Assembly (NCBI RefSeq): GCF_026213295.1
Contig: NC_079420.1
Span: forward strand, 7,440,170-7,504,169
Direction: 5' to 3'
Source: Gadus chalcogrammus
Lineage: Eukaryota > Chordata > Actinopteri > Gadiformes > Gadidae
Length of the DNA stretch: 64,000 nucleotides
Each line of letters opens with the position of its first letter. The stretch's first letter is position 1. Shown here piece after piece: positions 20,871-32,141 of the stretch. The notes under the pieces are model-generated. The model did not search any database and was not told the origin of the DNA. It saw only the letters and a list, made by a program, of their open reading frames with translations. The translations under genes were made by a program, and so were the position numbers.

Positions 20871-22287
20871 TTATGCAGCATCGAACAGCTTCTTCCTGCC
20901 CTCCATCCCAGACATTGATTCCACATTCTTACGCCAATCAGTGACCTCTTCTTTCTATGGGGGCGTGGACAAAAGATAGGAGTCAAACACTGATACAAGG
21001 ATTTCAAAAAGTTAAATAGCAGAAGTTCAAGGCCATCTTGTTACTTCTTGATGAAGAAAACGACAATAACCGAGCAAACTGTTGCTATGATCCTATTATT
21101 ATGGTAATAATGGTGAAAATCACCAAGATGGCGGCTGGCTTTGAACGTGCAACCTCGTGTGGGAACCTTGTGTAGCACAGCAAACAAACAAATACATTCT
21201 GTGCACAACAGTTGCATACAACGGCGTCAATAACACTTCGGGCACCCCCCCCTAGTTCTTACCTTCTCATCCTCCTTCTTCACCGTCTTGAGGGCTGCCT
21301 TGAAGTCCACAGACTCCTTGACCTTTGACCCCAGCAGGGCGCCCAGCATGGCGTCGGCAGACACCCTCACTCTCTTCAGATTGGGTCTCTTCATCTTTCC
21401 CTTCAGATCCCCGATTTTCTGGGACAGGTCCTGGACCTGTTACCGGCAGGCGTTAACAGAGAGGGCTAGGGGTTCGATTCCCACCCGTGTCACCCATGAA
21501 TGTATGTATGCAAGTATGTATGTATGTATGTATGTATGTATGTATGTATGTATGTATGTATGTATGTATGTATGTATGTATGTATGTATGTATGTATGTA
21601 TGTATGTATGCATGCATGCATGTATGTATGTATGTATGTATGTATGTATGCATGTATGTATGCATGTATGTATGTATGTATGTATGTATGTATGTATGTA
21701 TGTATGTATGTATGTATGCACTTATGCTTTGCATATAAGCATACGCGTTATACTTTAAAACACCATATATAGTAATACAGTTAAAGTTTTCTATGCACTT
21801 TACATTTCACATTACATACATGTTGTAAGCATGATGAGATAACTATTACCTCCAGTTCGCTTTTGGACACTTTTGAATTAATATCGTATCTTTCCTCATC
21901 CACCACATCAATTTTCTGGGAGAGCTCCTTGCAGAGATTCTGTGAAAAGAAGAATGGGGTCCTTCAGAATGGGAGGCCTCTTTGACCTTTGACCTAGGCC
22001 TTTTATATACAATACAAGACAAAACGGTCTACCAAACAAAAGCAAAGGCTTTTAATCAGTACTTTTCTACATAAGTAGAACAGTCACATGTTTCACATTC
22101 CCTTCTATTTATATTCCTAGATCTCCCTTGTGTTAACTCCCTCAAAAGTAAAATGGTTCTTATATACACAGGACAGACATGTAATAGCTAGAGTGAGAAA
22201 TAAAGCTACTGGATTGAATCCACAGTGTCACATTCAAATTCATTGGATAGAATCACCAGTAATATCTTGTTAAAGTGATTATCTTTA

Positions 22288-22335
<48 letters not shown>

Positions 22336-23057
22336 TGTGTATTATTCAGTCCTTAAACTTGCCCAATACCTTCATATAATGTGCTTGTTGGCCTATGGAA
22401 AAAGAAAATTGCAAACGCGTGTGCAGTGTGCACGCACACACACACAAAATCATGTGCGTCTGTTGCATTCCCCGTCAACTGTCCGTCTCACCTATCCACC
22501 TGACCTGTTGTAGGTCCTTCTCCGGCCCTCTATATTAAGTACAACTCGCTCCAGTCGGCCTGTCGTCAAGTCATCAAACCCACAGAGAATCTCAACAACT
22601 TTGTGTATCGGTTACATGGATCTGTCAGTCATACATAACTCTTACTGAAACCAACAGAGCGACCCAACACTGTGTTTGGGGGTTTCATTCATGAAGGTAA
22701 AAGGTGTAGGGACATAGTACATTGTTTTGAATATATGGCTGTTGTACTGTAGATGTTGTACCTGCAGATCCTGCACGGATAGGCCTGACAGCTGCAGCGG
22801 TGGAACTCTCTCCGCCAGGACTCTCTCTCGCTCCAGTCGCCTGTTCTCCTTGTCGGTGACTAGCATGGTCATGGCCCTCTTCATCAGTTTGGTCTGGTGC
22901 ACAACACGTATTATGTTACAAAATCACATCTGTGAAGGCTACAGTTTTTATTTTTTTATACAGATCTTTTGTTGGTACATTTAATTACAGCAGTTATCAT
23001 CGGCATGGGATTTTTACATGGACACACATGCACACACATGTACACGTTGTGTACACA

Positions 23058-23143
<86 letters not shown>

Positions 23144-23476
23144 CAAACACACATAGTACCTTCAAGAACAGTCTTCGAGATGCAGATATTTTAGGCTTTG
23201 CTTTCTGAAAAATAAACAAAACACATCCCAAAAGAAAGCTTAAAAACAGCAAAGTGACCCTAAACAGAAAGGTGAAACTTTAATGTATGAGGAATATTAT
23301 TATAATATTAATAATAGTCAACTTATTTGAACTTACCGGACTATGAAATCAGGGGGGAAGAAAGAAAGGGAAAATAATTGACAAGAATAAGTTACAATGT
23401 TTTGAGGATAAATATGTTAATCGCAATTTGAATGCAGTCTTAAAAATATGAAGTTGATTTCTTACGCTTCAGACAT
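20871..23476 (-). CDS. tnni2: fast-skeletal troponin I, copy 1
   Basis: Troponin I is the inhibitory subunit of the thin-filament calcium switch in striated muscle. Coding exons in order: 23466-23476 (ATG at 23474-23476), a 4-nt microexon 23337-23340, 23160-23204, 22762-22893, 21850-21939, 21263-21436 and 20871-20954 (stop). Together 540 nt, 179 aa, one frame. The N-terminus is [20 protein letters not shown]. The troponin C/T-binding helix contains [19 protein letters not shown]. The inhibitory and switch region [20 protein letters not shown] is followed by [17 protein letters not shown]. The C-terminal exon has [20 protein letters not shown], the conserved actin-binding end. It is one of two intact tandem copies; which zebrafish tnni2 locus it matches cannot be decided here. 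Confidence 0.93.
21436..21492 (+). repeat. tRNA-related (B-box) SINE-like fragment followed by an ATGT repeat
   Basis: GGTTCGATTCC (21471-21481) matches the RNA polymerase III B-box consensus. An ATGT tetranucleotide array starts a few bases later. No A box or cloverleaf is visible upstream, so this looks like the B-box part of a tRNA-derived SINE with a simple-repeat tail. It abuts the acceptor of the inhibitory-region exon of tnni2 copy 1. Confidence 0.45.
21498..21720. repeat. (ATGT)n tetranucleotide repeat
   Basis: About 55 ATGT units with scattered ATGC variants, in the tnni2 copy 1 intron next to the B-box fragment. Confidence 0.95.
22290..22333. repeat. (AT)n microsatellite
   Basis: Pure AT tract in an intron of tnni2 copy 1. 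Confidence 0.95.
23059..23137. repeat. (CA)n microsatellite
   Basis: Nearly pure CA tract 22 bases from exon 23160-23204 of tnni2 copy 1. Confidence 0.95.
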
Positions 23477-24050
23477 GGTGCCAGCTTGTTTTGTCTCCTC
23501 TCAGTTCCTTTAAAAAAACAAATTATGATTATTCATAATCTCAATGTGAAAATACATGTCAATGTTTTTTCAAATGTTGACGGAACTAATTTGAATAATC
23601 AAGTTAGTTGAGTAGGCTAAAAGGCTGTGACGTTGAATTCAAGTTTTTGCTTTCATTTTTCTAAATGATGAGAAGTGTCTTTAAGACATATATGCTTAAT
23701 AGAAACACATGAATGTTAGAAAGTCACCAGGCATTTATAACGTCTCAGAACTCAGTGCAAGGTCATAGGCAGCTGCTCAGTGTGACTGCCTTCCTTACCA
23801 TGGAACTCAAGCCTTAAGAGATGACCAAACTTCAATAATGTTGCACTTCAACTAAGCCATGACGGATGTCCAGTTGTAGAATTCAATGAATTCAATCAAT
23901 GATTCGATTTTTCAAAATGTATTTGTTGAGCCAATACAATCACATTTTATGTATTTGTTCACATACATTCATACTTTCAAAACTGATCCCCAAATTAATA
24001 TTTTAAATTGCTTGATTGTCATTTCAAAATGAAAACTGAGAAACTCTTAC

Positions 24051-24157
24051 CTTATTGCTAAGCGTTTGTGACTGGTAGCTTTTCTGAGCTCAGACGCACA
24101 CAAAGCGGGTAGATATATAGATTCCTGGGCTGCTGTGACTGGTTCACTAAAATAGAT
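24051..24157 (-). promoter_or_regulatory. tnni2: tnni2 copy 1 promoter and 5' UTR exon
   Basis: A non-coding exon ends with a GT donor at 24050 (AATAAG|GTAAGA on the minus strand). A TATA-like CTATATATCT lies at about plus 24105-24114. At 24141-24157 is the box GGTTCACTAAAATAGAT (plus sense), repeated exactly upstream of copy 2 and approximately upstream of the relic copy. The A/T core resembles a MEF2-type site one base short of the consensus. This is inference from sharing and position. Confidence 0.55.
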
Positions 24158-24239
24158 CCTGTGTCCACGCCATTTGTTTGTGTGCTGCTTGCATCTTGCA
24201 CTCACATGATGCTGTCTTCACGTGTGTCTGTGTGTGTTG

Positions 24240-24338
<99 letters not shown>

Positions 24339-24339
24339 C

Positions 24340-24416
<77 letters not shown>

Positions 24417-24430
24417 TGTGTGTGTGTGTG
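24240..24430. repeat. (TG)n-(CG)n-(TG)n microsatellite
   Basis: About 45 TG units, then a CGCGCGCGCGCG core at 24330-24341, then about 36 TG units. It lies just upstream of the tnni2 copy 1 promoter box. Confidence 0.95.
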
Positions 24431-27126
24431 AGTTAGGGTGTGTGTGAGTGTGTGTGAGAGTGTTACCCCAGAAATGAAGAAGCCACAGAGATCCAAGTGT
24501 ACAAGAGTTATATTTATTATGTCTAAATAGAGTTATACACAAACAGTTAACACAGAATCACAGATTGTGTTTGTTTGAATGGTTTTCCACTTATCACTTA
24601 TAATCAATGTTTCCAGTAGTACCCATCCCATGTCATTAAATGCACTGTTTTAACGATCAATACAAGTGTATGGTTATTGTTTATCCATCAAATATATGTA
24701 TACTTACTAATATGTACACACATATATGCATAAATATATCTATTATTTTCTCAGAAGCATAAGTTTGACACCCTGAGTGTTTGTTTGAAGCTATATTTTT
24801 GAAGGCTTGTGCTGCCATCTCTAGGCTGAACTGGAGAGCTGCTGTACTTTAAAATAAAAAATAAAAACGTCACATACATATGAATAATGTTTTTAAGCGA
24901 ATACAAACTGCTAAAGCTGGGACAATAGGCTTAAAGTAAAAATAGGCCAACCATGTGACAACGATTAGGGCCTTTCTAATTCATAAAAAATATATTTTGT
25001 GTGACATAAAAAGCCTTAATCTTCTTTCTATCAATAAAGAATGATGAGGCCACTTGTCTTAACAAATATTTTGTCAAGCATATACTAAATGTGCCTGCTG
25101 TGAAATAATGTAGGCTGAATCTACGTTTTAAATCTAATCTTCAAATAGTTTCCTTGATTGTCGCTTAAATGGAAATCCCAAGTATGTCAAACAAGCACTC
25201 TTGTATAATAAAATAATCCCCCCTTCCCTCTCCTACTTTTTGAGTTTCGAGATGAACCAATCAGCTTCTTCCTGTCCTTCGAGAACTGGCTTAGACCTGT
25301 CACCTCCTCTTCCTGTTGGAAACACAAAGTACCACTATCCAAATGCCAGCACAAAATATAACAACTTTATTTATTTCTTTAGTTAAATTTATTCGTTCAT
25401 TTTAAACAGGCACTCAAATTCCAAGCTTTAGGGTTTCCGGCACTCCCACCAACCCATTTGACATACAAGAGCAAAGCCAGACTTACCTCCTCCTCCTTCA
25501 TAACTGTCTTGTGGTTGGCATGGGAATAAAGGGACTCCTTGTGCCTGGAGCCTCAGCATGGCTTGGCACAGCTCTCTCCACTCTCTTCTGAGGGTCTGGT
25601 TCTTAAATCCTCCATGAGTACTGCCTCAGTTCGTTACATTTATCTGAGGAGAGAAGCCTCCAGTAAAGACATGTTATCACTACACACACATAAATTCCAT
25701 CCTCTACCCAGGCGACTATTGGCTGATCTTTTCCGTTCTGTAATTCACGGTACAGCCACATGGGGTCAGTCCCTGACCATTAAATGGCCAAACTACTGGC
25801 CATTCAGGAAATAGTTAGAATTGCGTCGATATTATTTACTGGTTAATATGCCAAGCATTGACATATTTTGTATTTCTTTTCCTGGTCTTTTTCTCATTCC
25901 TACAGTTTCTTACCCCATCATTGTTAGGCACCTTATTATGCAGCTGCTCCCAAATAAAAGATTGACCCTGCGGCGCAAATGTAAGCACAGATCCTGGAAA
26001 ACGAACAAACTTAAATTATGGGAAATTATTCTTGGTTGCTAATACTGTATACTTAAAACCATACCATAAATAGAGTAGGGATGCAGTAGTATGGAGCCCC
26101 TGCAAGAACAAACCGCAGCACTAGAGGACTCCAGAGCGCATAAACATAGAGCAGTGAGTAGTGAGTTAGAGCAGTGTCTCCATTTCCAATGCTGCATTTT
26201 GGGGGGACAGTCTCATGTACGTCTACTTATGGCTTAGGTGTGGATAATACAATAATGAAACTGCTAGGTGACTAACTTTCCCAGACAAACATTGTATTAG
26301 CTAGCATATGCACACTGTGAGACCATGCTTGACCTTGCTGTGGGTAAATTAAACAGAACATAGGAATCCCCAGACCAGTTCATTGATTACTTCAGCTGCA
26401 ACCATTGAGCAATCTGACTAGTGATTCAATTGATTGAACTCACCTCTCTCTCTTTCCGTCTTAATTTCACCCACTGTAACACAGGAGTTTGAGAACCATC
26501 GGAGTAGGCCTACAGGGCCTAGGCTGTGTTTAAGTATTGTTTAGTATTCTTCGTGCACAGTTTTCTAATGCAATCTTATTAATTACAGCCCAGACCTTTG
26601 TATGGTTCTTGTGACACATTAATGGCTTTAACTCATTTACAGAGCATGCATTGGCTTAACATCCTGACCAAACATAGGAATGGCACAGTATCCCCCCCAA
26701 AAAGTCGTAGTCTCTTTTTAGGGAGTGAAAAAAACAAATGTTTTGAATCTATGGCCCAAAACAAATGCTGATTATGTTCCCCTTTCTGATATACATTCCA
26801 ATTTCTTCTTGACACAAGTATGGGTGCTCTTCAAGGTTATTCATAAATAATAAGCCAGGTAACATCTTATAAACGTCAATACTCATTCAATTACGAACTA
26901 TAAACAGAAAGACTGCCAAAAATGGCACAAAGAATGTCAAATATAACTGTAAATACAGAAATAAGTATTATCTACAAACGGCTTACAAATCTCAATCTGC
27001 ACAGCGTTAGAAATATTCTACAAATCTTGTTAAATGACTCAAGCATGCATTGGAGCCTGATATGTTATTGAGACTTACCTTGAAGTGTAGCAATGGTCTG
27101 TGTGAGGGTGATGTCGTCCTGCTGAG

Positions 27127-27252
<126 letters not shown>

Positions 27253-27292
27253 ATATAGAAATCAATCATCTTTATAGTAACATGTGTCGTGT

Positions 27293-27308
27293 GGCTCGCT
27301 AAAATAGA
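27293..27308 (-). promoter_or_regulatory. relic promoter box of the decayed troponin I copy
   Basis: GGCTCGCTAAAATAGA on the plus strand matches the GGTTCACTAAAATAGA box of the two live tnni2 genes at 14 of 16 positions. It lies upstream (on the minus strand) of the candidate relic first exon, with a GA microsatellite inserted between. Confidence 0.4.
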
Positions 27309-29008
27309 CTTAACAATTTGCCTCTACGTGTCAAGAGGGACATTCATTGTTGTCCATAACCCCTCTGCAGTATTCTACAGGAAAGGCGGTAATAAAGCAA
27401 TATATATGGAGGCGGAGGAGGAAAATGGACCACCTGTTGATGATCGAGACTGCTGGGAGACCACATAGGAAGAAGTCAAACCTAACACTATTAGTTTTAA
27501 ACTCAAGAGGGAAATTGTCTGTGTATTATCTATTAATTGAATCGTTATTTAATAATCTTATTTTATTATTACAATATGTATGTACCGTCCATCTATTCAT
27601 GATAATAATAATAATTTATGGTAGGCCTATATCAAGCTGTCGTATAACGAATCTGGAACCACAAATGAATCTGGACTCAAAACGTCATTCCAATACTGAA
27701 GTATTTATATCAATATAGATATCAATATCTACATCAATACTATGACATCGGATCTCACTTCAAGTCAGCGCATGTGACGACGGTGAAGGCACTCACTCGG
27801 TGGGATTTCTGGATGCTAATCTTGGAGGGTGAAAAACGTTATTCCAATCAACATTCGAGTATCATCATATCAATAAACTGTAATCCGATTACTCTTCAAG
27901 AAGTACGAATGTCGACGTCGTAAAAAAGCCCCGTCGTGCGTCTGGAGATGCTTATTTTGGGAGGTCGAGGAAGAACAAGGACAGGTGGCAGCCTGCTGTT
28001 TAAGCATTGTCAATAAAGCTGGGCCGAGTTCATTCAGTGTCACCGTTTTATATAGCCTGCTCTCCTGACACACCAGACCACAACTAACTCACCTGGTTAA
28101 ATAAAGTCGATTCAAATAAGTAAAAGCTGCATTAACATCCACCAAAGTAGAGTTTATAAATGTATCGATTAATACAACCGTTTTTCCAATAAGTGCGTTT
28201 GCCAAATGGTATTGCTAAAATAACAAAACTAACATCTCTCAAAATGCTGCTTCACACACGGCTTTCCTGGTAGTTTAAAAGTAGAAGAAGAAAGGAGAGA
28301 CAAAAGTAATGTTGGTGCAATAATTCACCCCGCCTAATGGCCAACACTCACATTGGTATGTTCAAAGATCCCTCTTAACGTCAAGGGGTCAAAGTGTTAC
28401 TACTTCTGAGACTCAAAGCCTAACTGTGTCATGCCAATGGCCATTGAGCTCATTTAGACATCTTGGGAAGTGTCTTTGGTAATTCCTGTCAGTAGTGTCC
28501 ACCATGGACTGAGTGGCTGCTAGCTATGAATTTTGGCCAATGCCTGGCTGTATTCACCTCCCCTGGTGTTTATTGTTTATGCGACTGTATGAATAGCCCA
28601 TTTCAATAGGGATGGGTTTACTTAATGGCTCTGGGAGTTTGTTAGGAAGAAAGAATTGCCTTTGTCACTCTTTAAATTCACAGCAAGTATTTATTTGTTT
28701 TCGCACAAATTACAGAAAGGATAAAGCAGAATATTGTCCAATATTGCTTACATAATAAGAATCTGAGTGAGATTTTGTTTATCTTCTAGCAAAACTGCCC
28801 ATATAAGCGTTACAACACAACCCGAGCTACAAACTATTCACATTACTCCTCCTGATATAGCTATACATTCATAGCACCCAATCAAAATTCAAATACTACT
28901 GTCTAACTCATGCTACTTCATATTCTCAAAGTAGATTTTAAGACCCCTCTTTATAGAAGTGGAAAATAAACATGTACGTCAACATGTATTTATGGGTAAG
29001 ACATATTT

Positions 29009-31233
29009 CTAAGCATCAAACTGCTTCTTCCTGCCCTCCATGCCAGACATGGCCTCCACGTTCTTACGCCAGTCGGTCACCTCCTCCTTCTGGGGAGAAA
29101 GAAGGAACAAAATTAGATATAAAGTACGGCGACAGCAGTAGATAAATCTAACACGGTGCCAGTTTGACGGGAGACAAATACTGCACCATTTGCAATTGTA
29201 CTTTAGTACTTTTATTGTAATTTAGTAATTTAGCAGATGTCTATCCTAAAACGGCTTACAGTAGGAGCAGGTACAGTTTTATACGCATCCTTGAGCAAAA
29301 CTCGACCTGCTCCTGAACAAAATGGGGATACATGTAGATTGGGGAAAATTGGGATGGAACTCAGTAACTTCTGACTTGGATTTGAACCACCTTAACCCCT
29401 ATCCTGCTTCCTTAGTTTTTATTGGAAAGCCATGGTAATGAATGACGGATCATGGAATTGAGCACAAACCGCCCTTACCTTCTCATCCTCCTTCTTCACC
29501 GTCTTGAGGGCTGCCTTGAAGTCCACAGACTCCTTGACCTTTGTCCCCAGCAGAGCCCCCAGCATTGCTTCGGCGGAGATCTTCACCCTCTTCAGGGCAG
29601 GTCTATTCCGGCCCTTCAGATCAGTGATCTTCTGGGACAAATTCTCAATCTGGGGAAATCAGAGAAAAAATAAGAGAATAACTATCGTAATACCCCTTGA
29701 TCCCGAGAAAGGCTGGATATGCTTTCATCCAGGCTCCATCCCCGGTCCAGAATAAAGAGATCATCATGAGGCGCCTTACCTCCTTGTCATTTTTTGTGAC
29801 TTTCATGTCAATATCGTAGCGATCCTCATCGGCAGAGTCGATCTTCTGGTTCATCTCTCGGCACAGAGCCTTGAAGAACAGAAGGATGAACTGGCAAACC
29901 GAGCGAAGTGTCTCATTCACAGCCATCAGTCGGGAGGCTTGCAAGGTCATACAGTAACTTTTGACCTTCAACTGACCAGTTACACTTAAGTTGAAAAGTA
30001 CCCTGTATTTTACATGGTGAAAAAAACGTATTCTTTATTCGATTCAATTTATCTTCTAACCATTGCACTCTATTATATTAATTAAGTCATTTATTGGGAT
30101 AATGTATCAACAATGCAAGTGTTGTTATGTTATGTTAATATCATTACACTCATTTTTAATGCCCTCTACACTAAACAAGTCAAATGAGGATCAAACATGT
30201 TACTGAGCGTTTAAATCCTACCTACCCTTGTAATGCTGCAAGGTTCTTGTGTTCAGCATGTTTGTCTTATGTGGATACAAGATGGAACCAAAATGGAACT
30301 AGGTTGGCACCAAGATGGCACCAAGATGGCACCAAAATGGCACCAAGATGGCACCAAGGTGGCACCAAGATGGCCGGTGAATAAAGCCCATTGGCCTCTG
30401 CAGTGAACAGAACATACCTGGAGGTCCTGTACGGACAGTCCGGAGAGCTGGAGCGGAGGGACTCTCTCCTTAAGAGTGGCCTCTCTCTCTCGTATCTTCT
30501 CTTCTTTCTCATTTTCCAACATCACCCCAGCCCTCTTCAGCAGTTTGATCTAACAAGTTCATATAAATACACCAGGAATTAGTACTGTCATGATCATGAT
30601 CCACCACCATGCAGTGATTCCAACCACACACTTGACTGCCACTTATTATGCATAATAAATAATAAGTTAATTCCAAGTCAAGTTGATATTTGTGCTAATG
30701 TAGCACAAAATGGTACATGAGCAGATGCTATACATTTTGGTATTTGATTTTGATATGGATTGAAGGCTATGCTTAAATTATTCTCAGCCTAGCAAACGAC
30801 TGAATGTTATTAATGACGTTGGGCTGTAGTGTGAGCTGAGGAGTCCTAGGGGGAGACTGGAGGGTGGAGATACCTTCAGAGTCAACCGGCGAGACGCCGA
30901 GAACTTCGACTTTTTCTGCACAGATGAAAGCAGAAGGAATTAAAGAACGACGTTGGAGAAAAACAAGAAAGAACGTGTAATAATCAATGCAGGTAAGAAG
31001 ATAGGGAAACTAATAAACAACTTACTGGTCTGTGGTAGGAAGTATTGCATTGATGATTAATCAATAATCATTTAGGCGGAGATATGAAATGAAAGACAAA
31101 CAATAGGCTGTATAAATATAGGTAGTAATATAATAGTAGTAATAAAAAAGTAAGTAATCTATGAAAATCGTCATTATAATCAGCATGAATTATGATCTAT
31201 CTATTTAAAACATAGAACGTACCCTTCAGACAT
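29009..31233 (-). CDS. tnni2: fast-skeletal troponin I, copy 2
   Basis: Tandem paralogue of the gene at 20.9-23.5 kb with identical exon architecture. Exons: 31223-31233 (ATG 31231-31233), 4-nt microexon 31026-31029, 30874-30915, 30418-30549, 29780-29869, 29479-29649 and 29009-29089 (stop). Together 531 nt, 176 aa. N-terminus [19 protein letters not shown]. The helix exon has [17 protein letters not shown], as in copy 1. The C-terminus is [20 protein letters not shown]. The inhibitory peptide [19 protein letters not shown] is one residue shorter than in copy 1 and loses a basic residue pattern (GKMKRPN to GRNRPA). Amino-acid differences from copy 1 are spread over all exons, so the duplication is not recent. 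A minus-strand AATAAA at plus 28690-28695 could end the transcript. Confidence 0.92.
30278..30374. repeat. 12-bp minisatellite GGCACCAAGATG
   Basis: About eight imperfect 12-bp units in an intron of tnni2 copy 2, about 45 bases from exon 30418-30549. Confidence 0.9.
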
Positions 31234-32006
31234 GTTTTAGATCTCTTCGCTGAAAGGAAAGAGATATGTATACTTGACATCACTCAAATTATTATATTAT
31301 GTATCACCCTACATACGTTACAATGCGATTCAATATCGAGTTTCACATGACGACAGCAAAAATAGAAAAGGAAATAAACATTGACACTCAAAGTAGAAAG
31401 GGTTCCCCTTAGAGGCCAATGCTATGCACACGATGGTTTGTTAACATGCCAAATCAAAGCCTATAGATTAGCAGCAGTAGGTGTGGCAGGGGACACCACT
31501 CAAAGGAGTCAAGCCGCTGATAATATTGAATAAATATGACAAAAACAGAATAAGATGTGTGTAAAATGTTGGCATTTGTGTTCAGAAATGTAAGTCACAT
31601 GTGCATATTTATCTAAATTTATTTACTAGTACATTTTCAGTAAATTATCTACTATCTTTAGTGTTCTACAGTGTCATCTATAGAATAGATAGAATTGTTC
31701 ATTCAGTTGTATTTATTGTTTTCAATTTCATTTGTAAAAAAAGATGTATGATACCTCATCATAGACTTTTTTGATAAATGCATGATTTATTGTATATTAT
31801 ATTTAAAAAAAAAGCTTTTATATTACACAACGTCAATATTGCAGAAGGTTAAAAGAGAACATAATTGATAACAAAGGAATGAACAAGAAAGGGCAGAATT
31901 TGAAGCAATTTCTTTTGAGGGCTATACCTCTTGACTACATGAACAGCCTCACACCATTCCCATCACAACGACGAGCAACTATAACATGACATACAAATGA
32001 ACATAC

Positions 32007-32141
32007 CTCTGTAGATATCTGCAGCAGACCTCAAACGCACTTAAAGTGGAGCAGATCTAGGCTGTACTGGAGGAAGCAGAACCTGAGACCATGTATTGTA
32101 CGTCTCCTGTGGTCTTCTGTGAGTGGTTCACTAAAATAGAT
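32007..32141 (-). promoter_or_regulatory. tnni2: tnni2 copy 2 promoter and 5' UTR exon
   Basis: A non-coding exon ends with a donor (ACAGAG|GTATGT on the minus strand, exon end 32007), and its target acceptor lies at 31250 just before the start-codon exon. At 32125-32141 is the 17-bp box GGTTCACTAAAATAGAT (plus sense), identical to the one upstream of copy 1 at a similar distance from the first donor. Confidence 0.55.

Noticed and set aside
21440..21490. Complete tRNA gene at the GGTTCGATTCC motif
   Set aside because: No A box, acceptor stem or anticodon arm can be drawn; only a B-box-like fragment is present.
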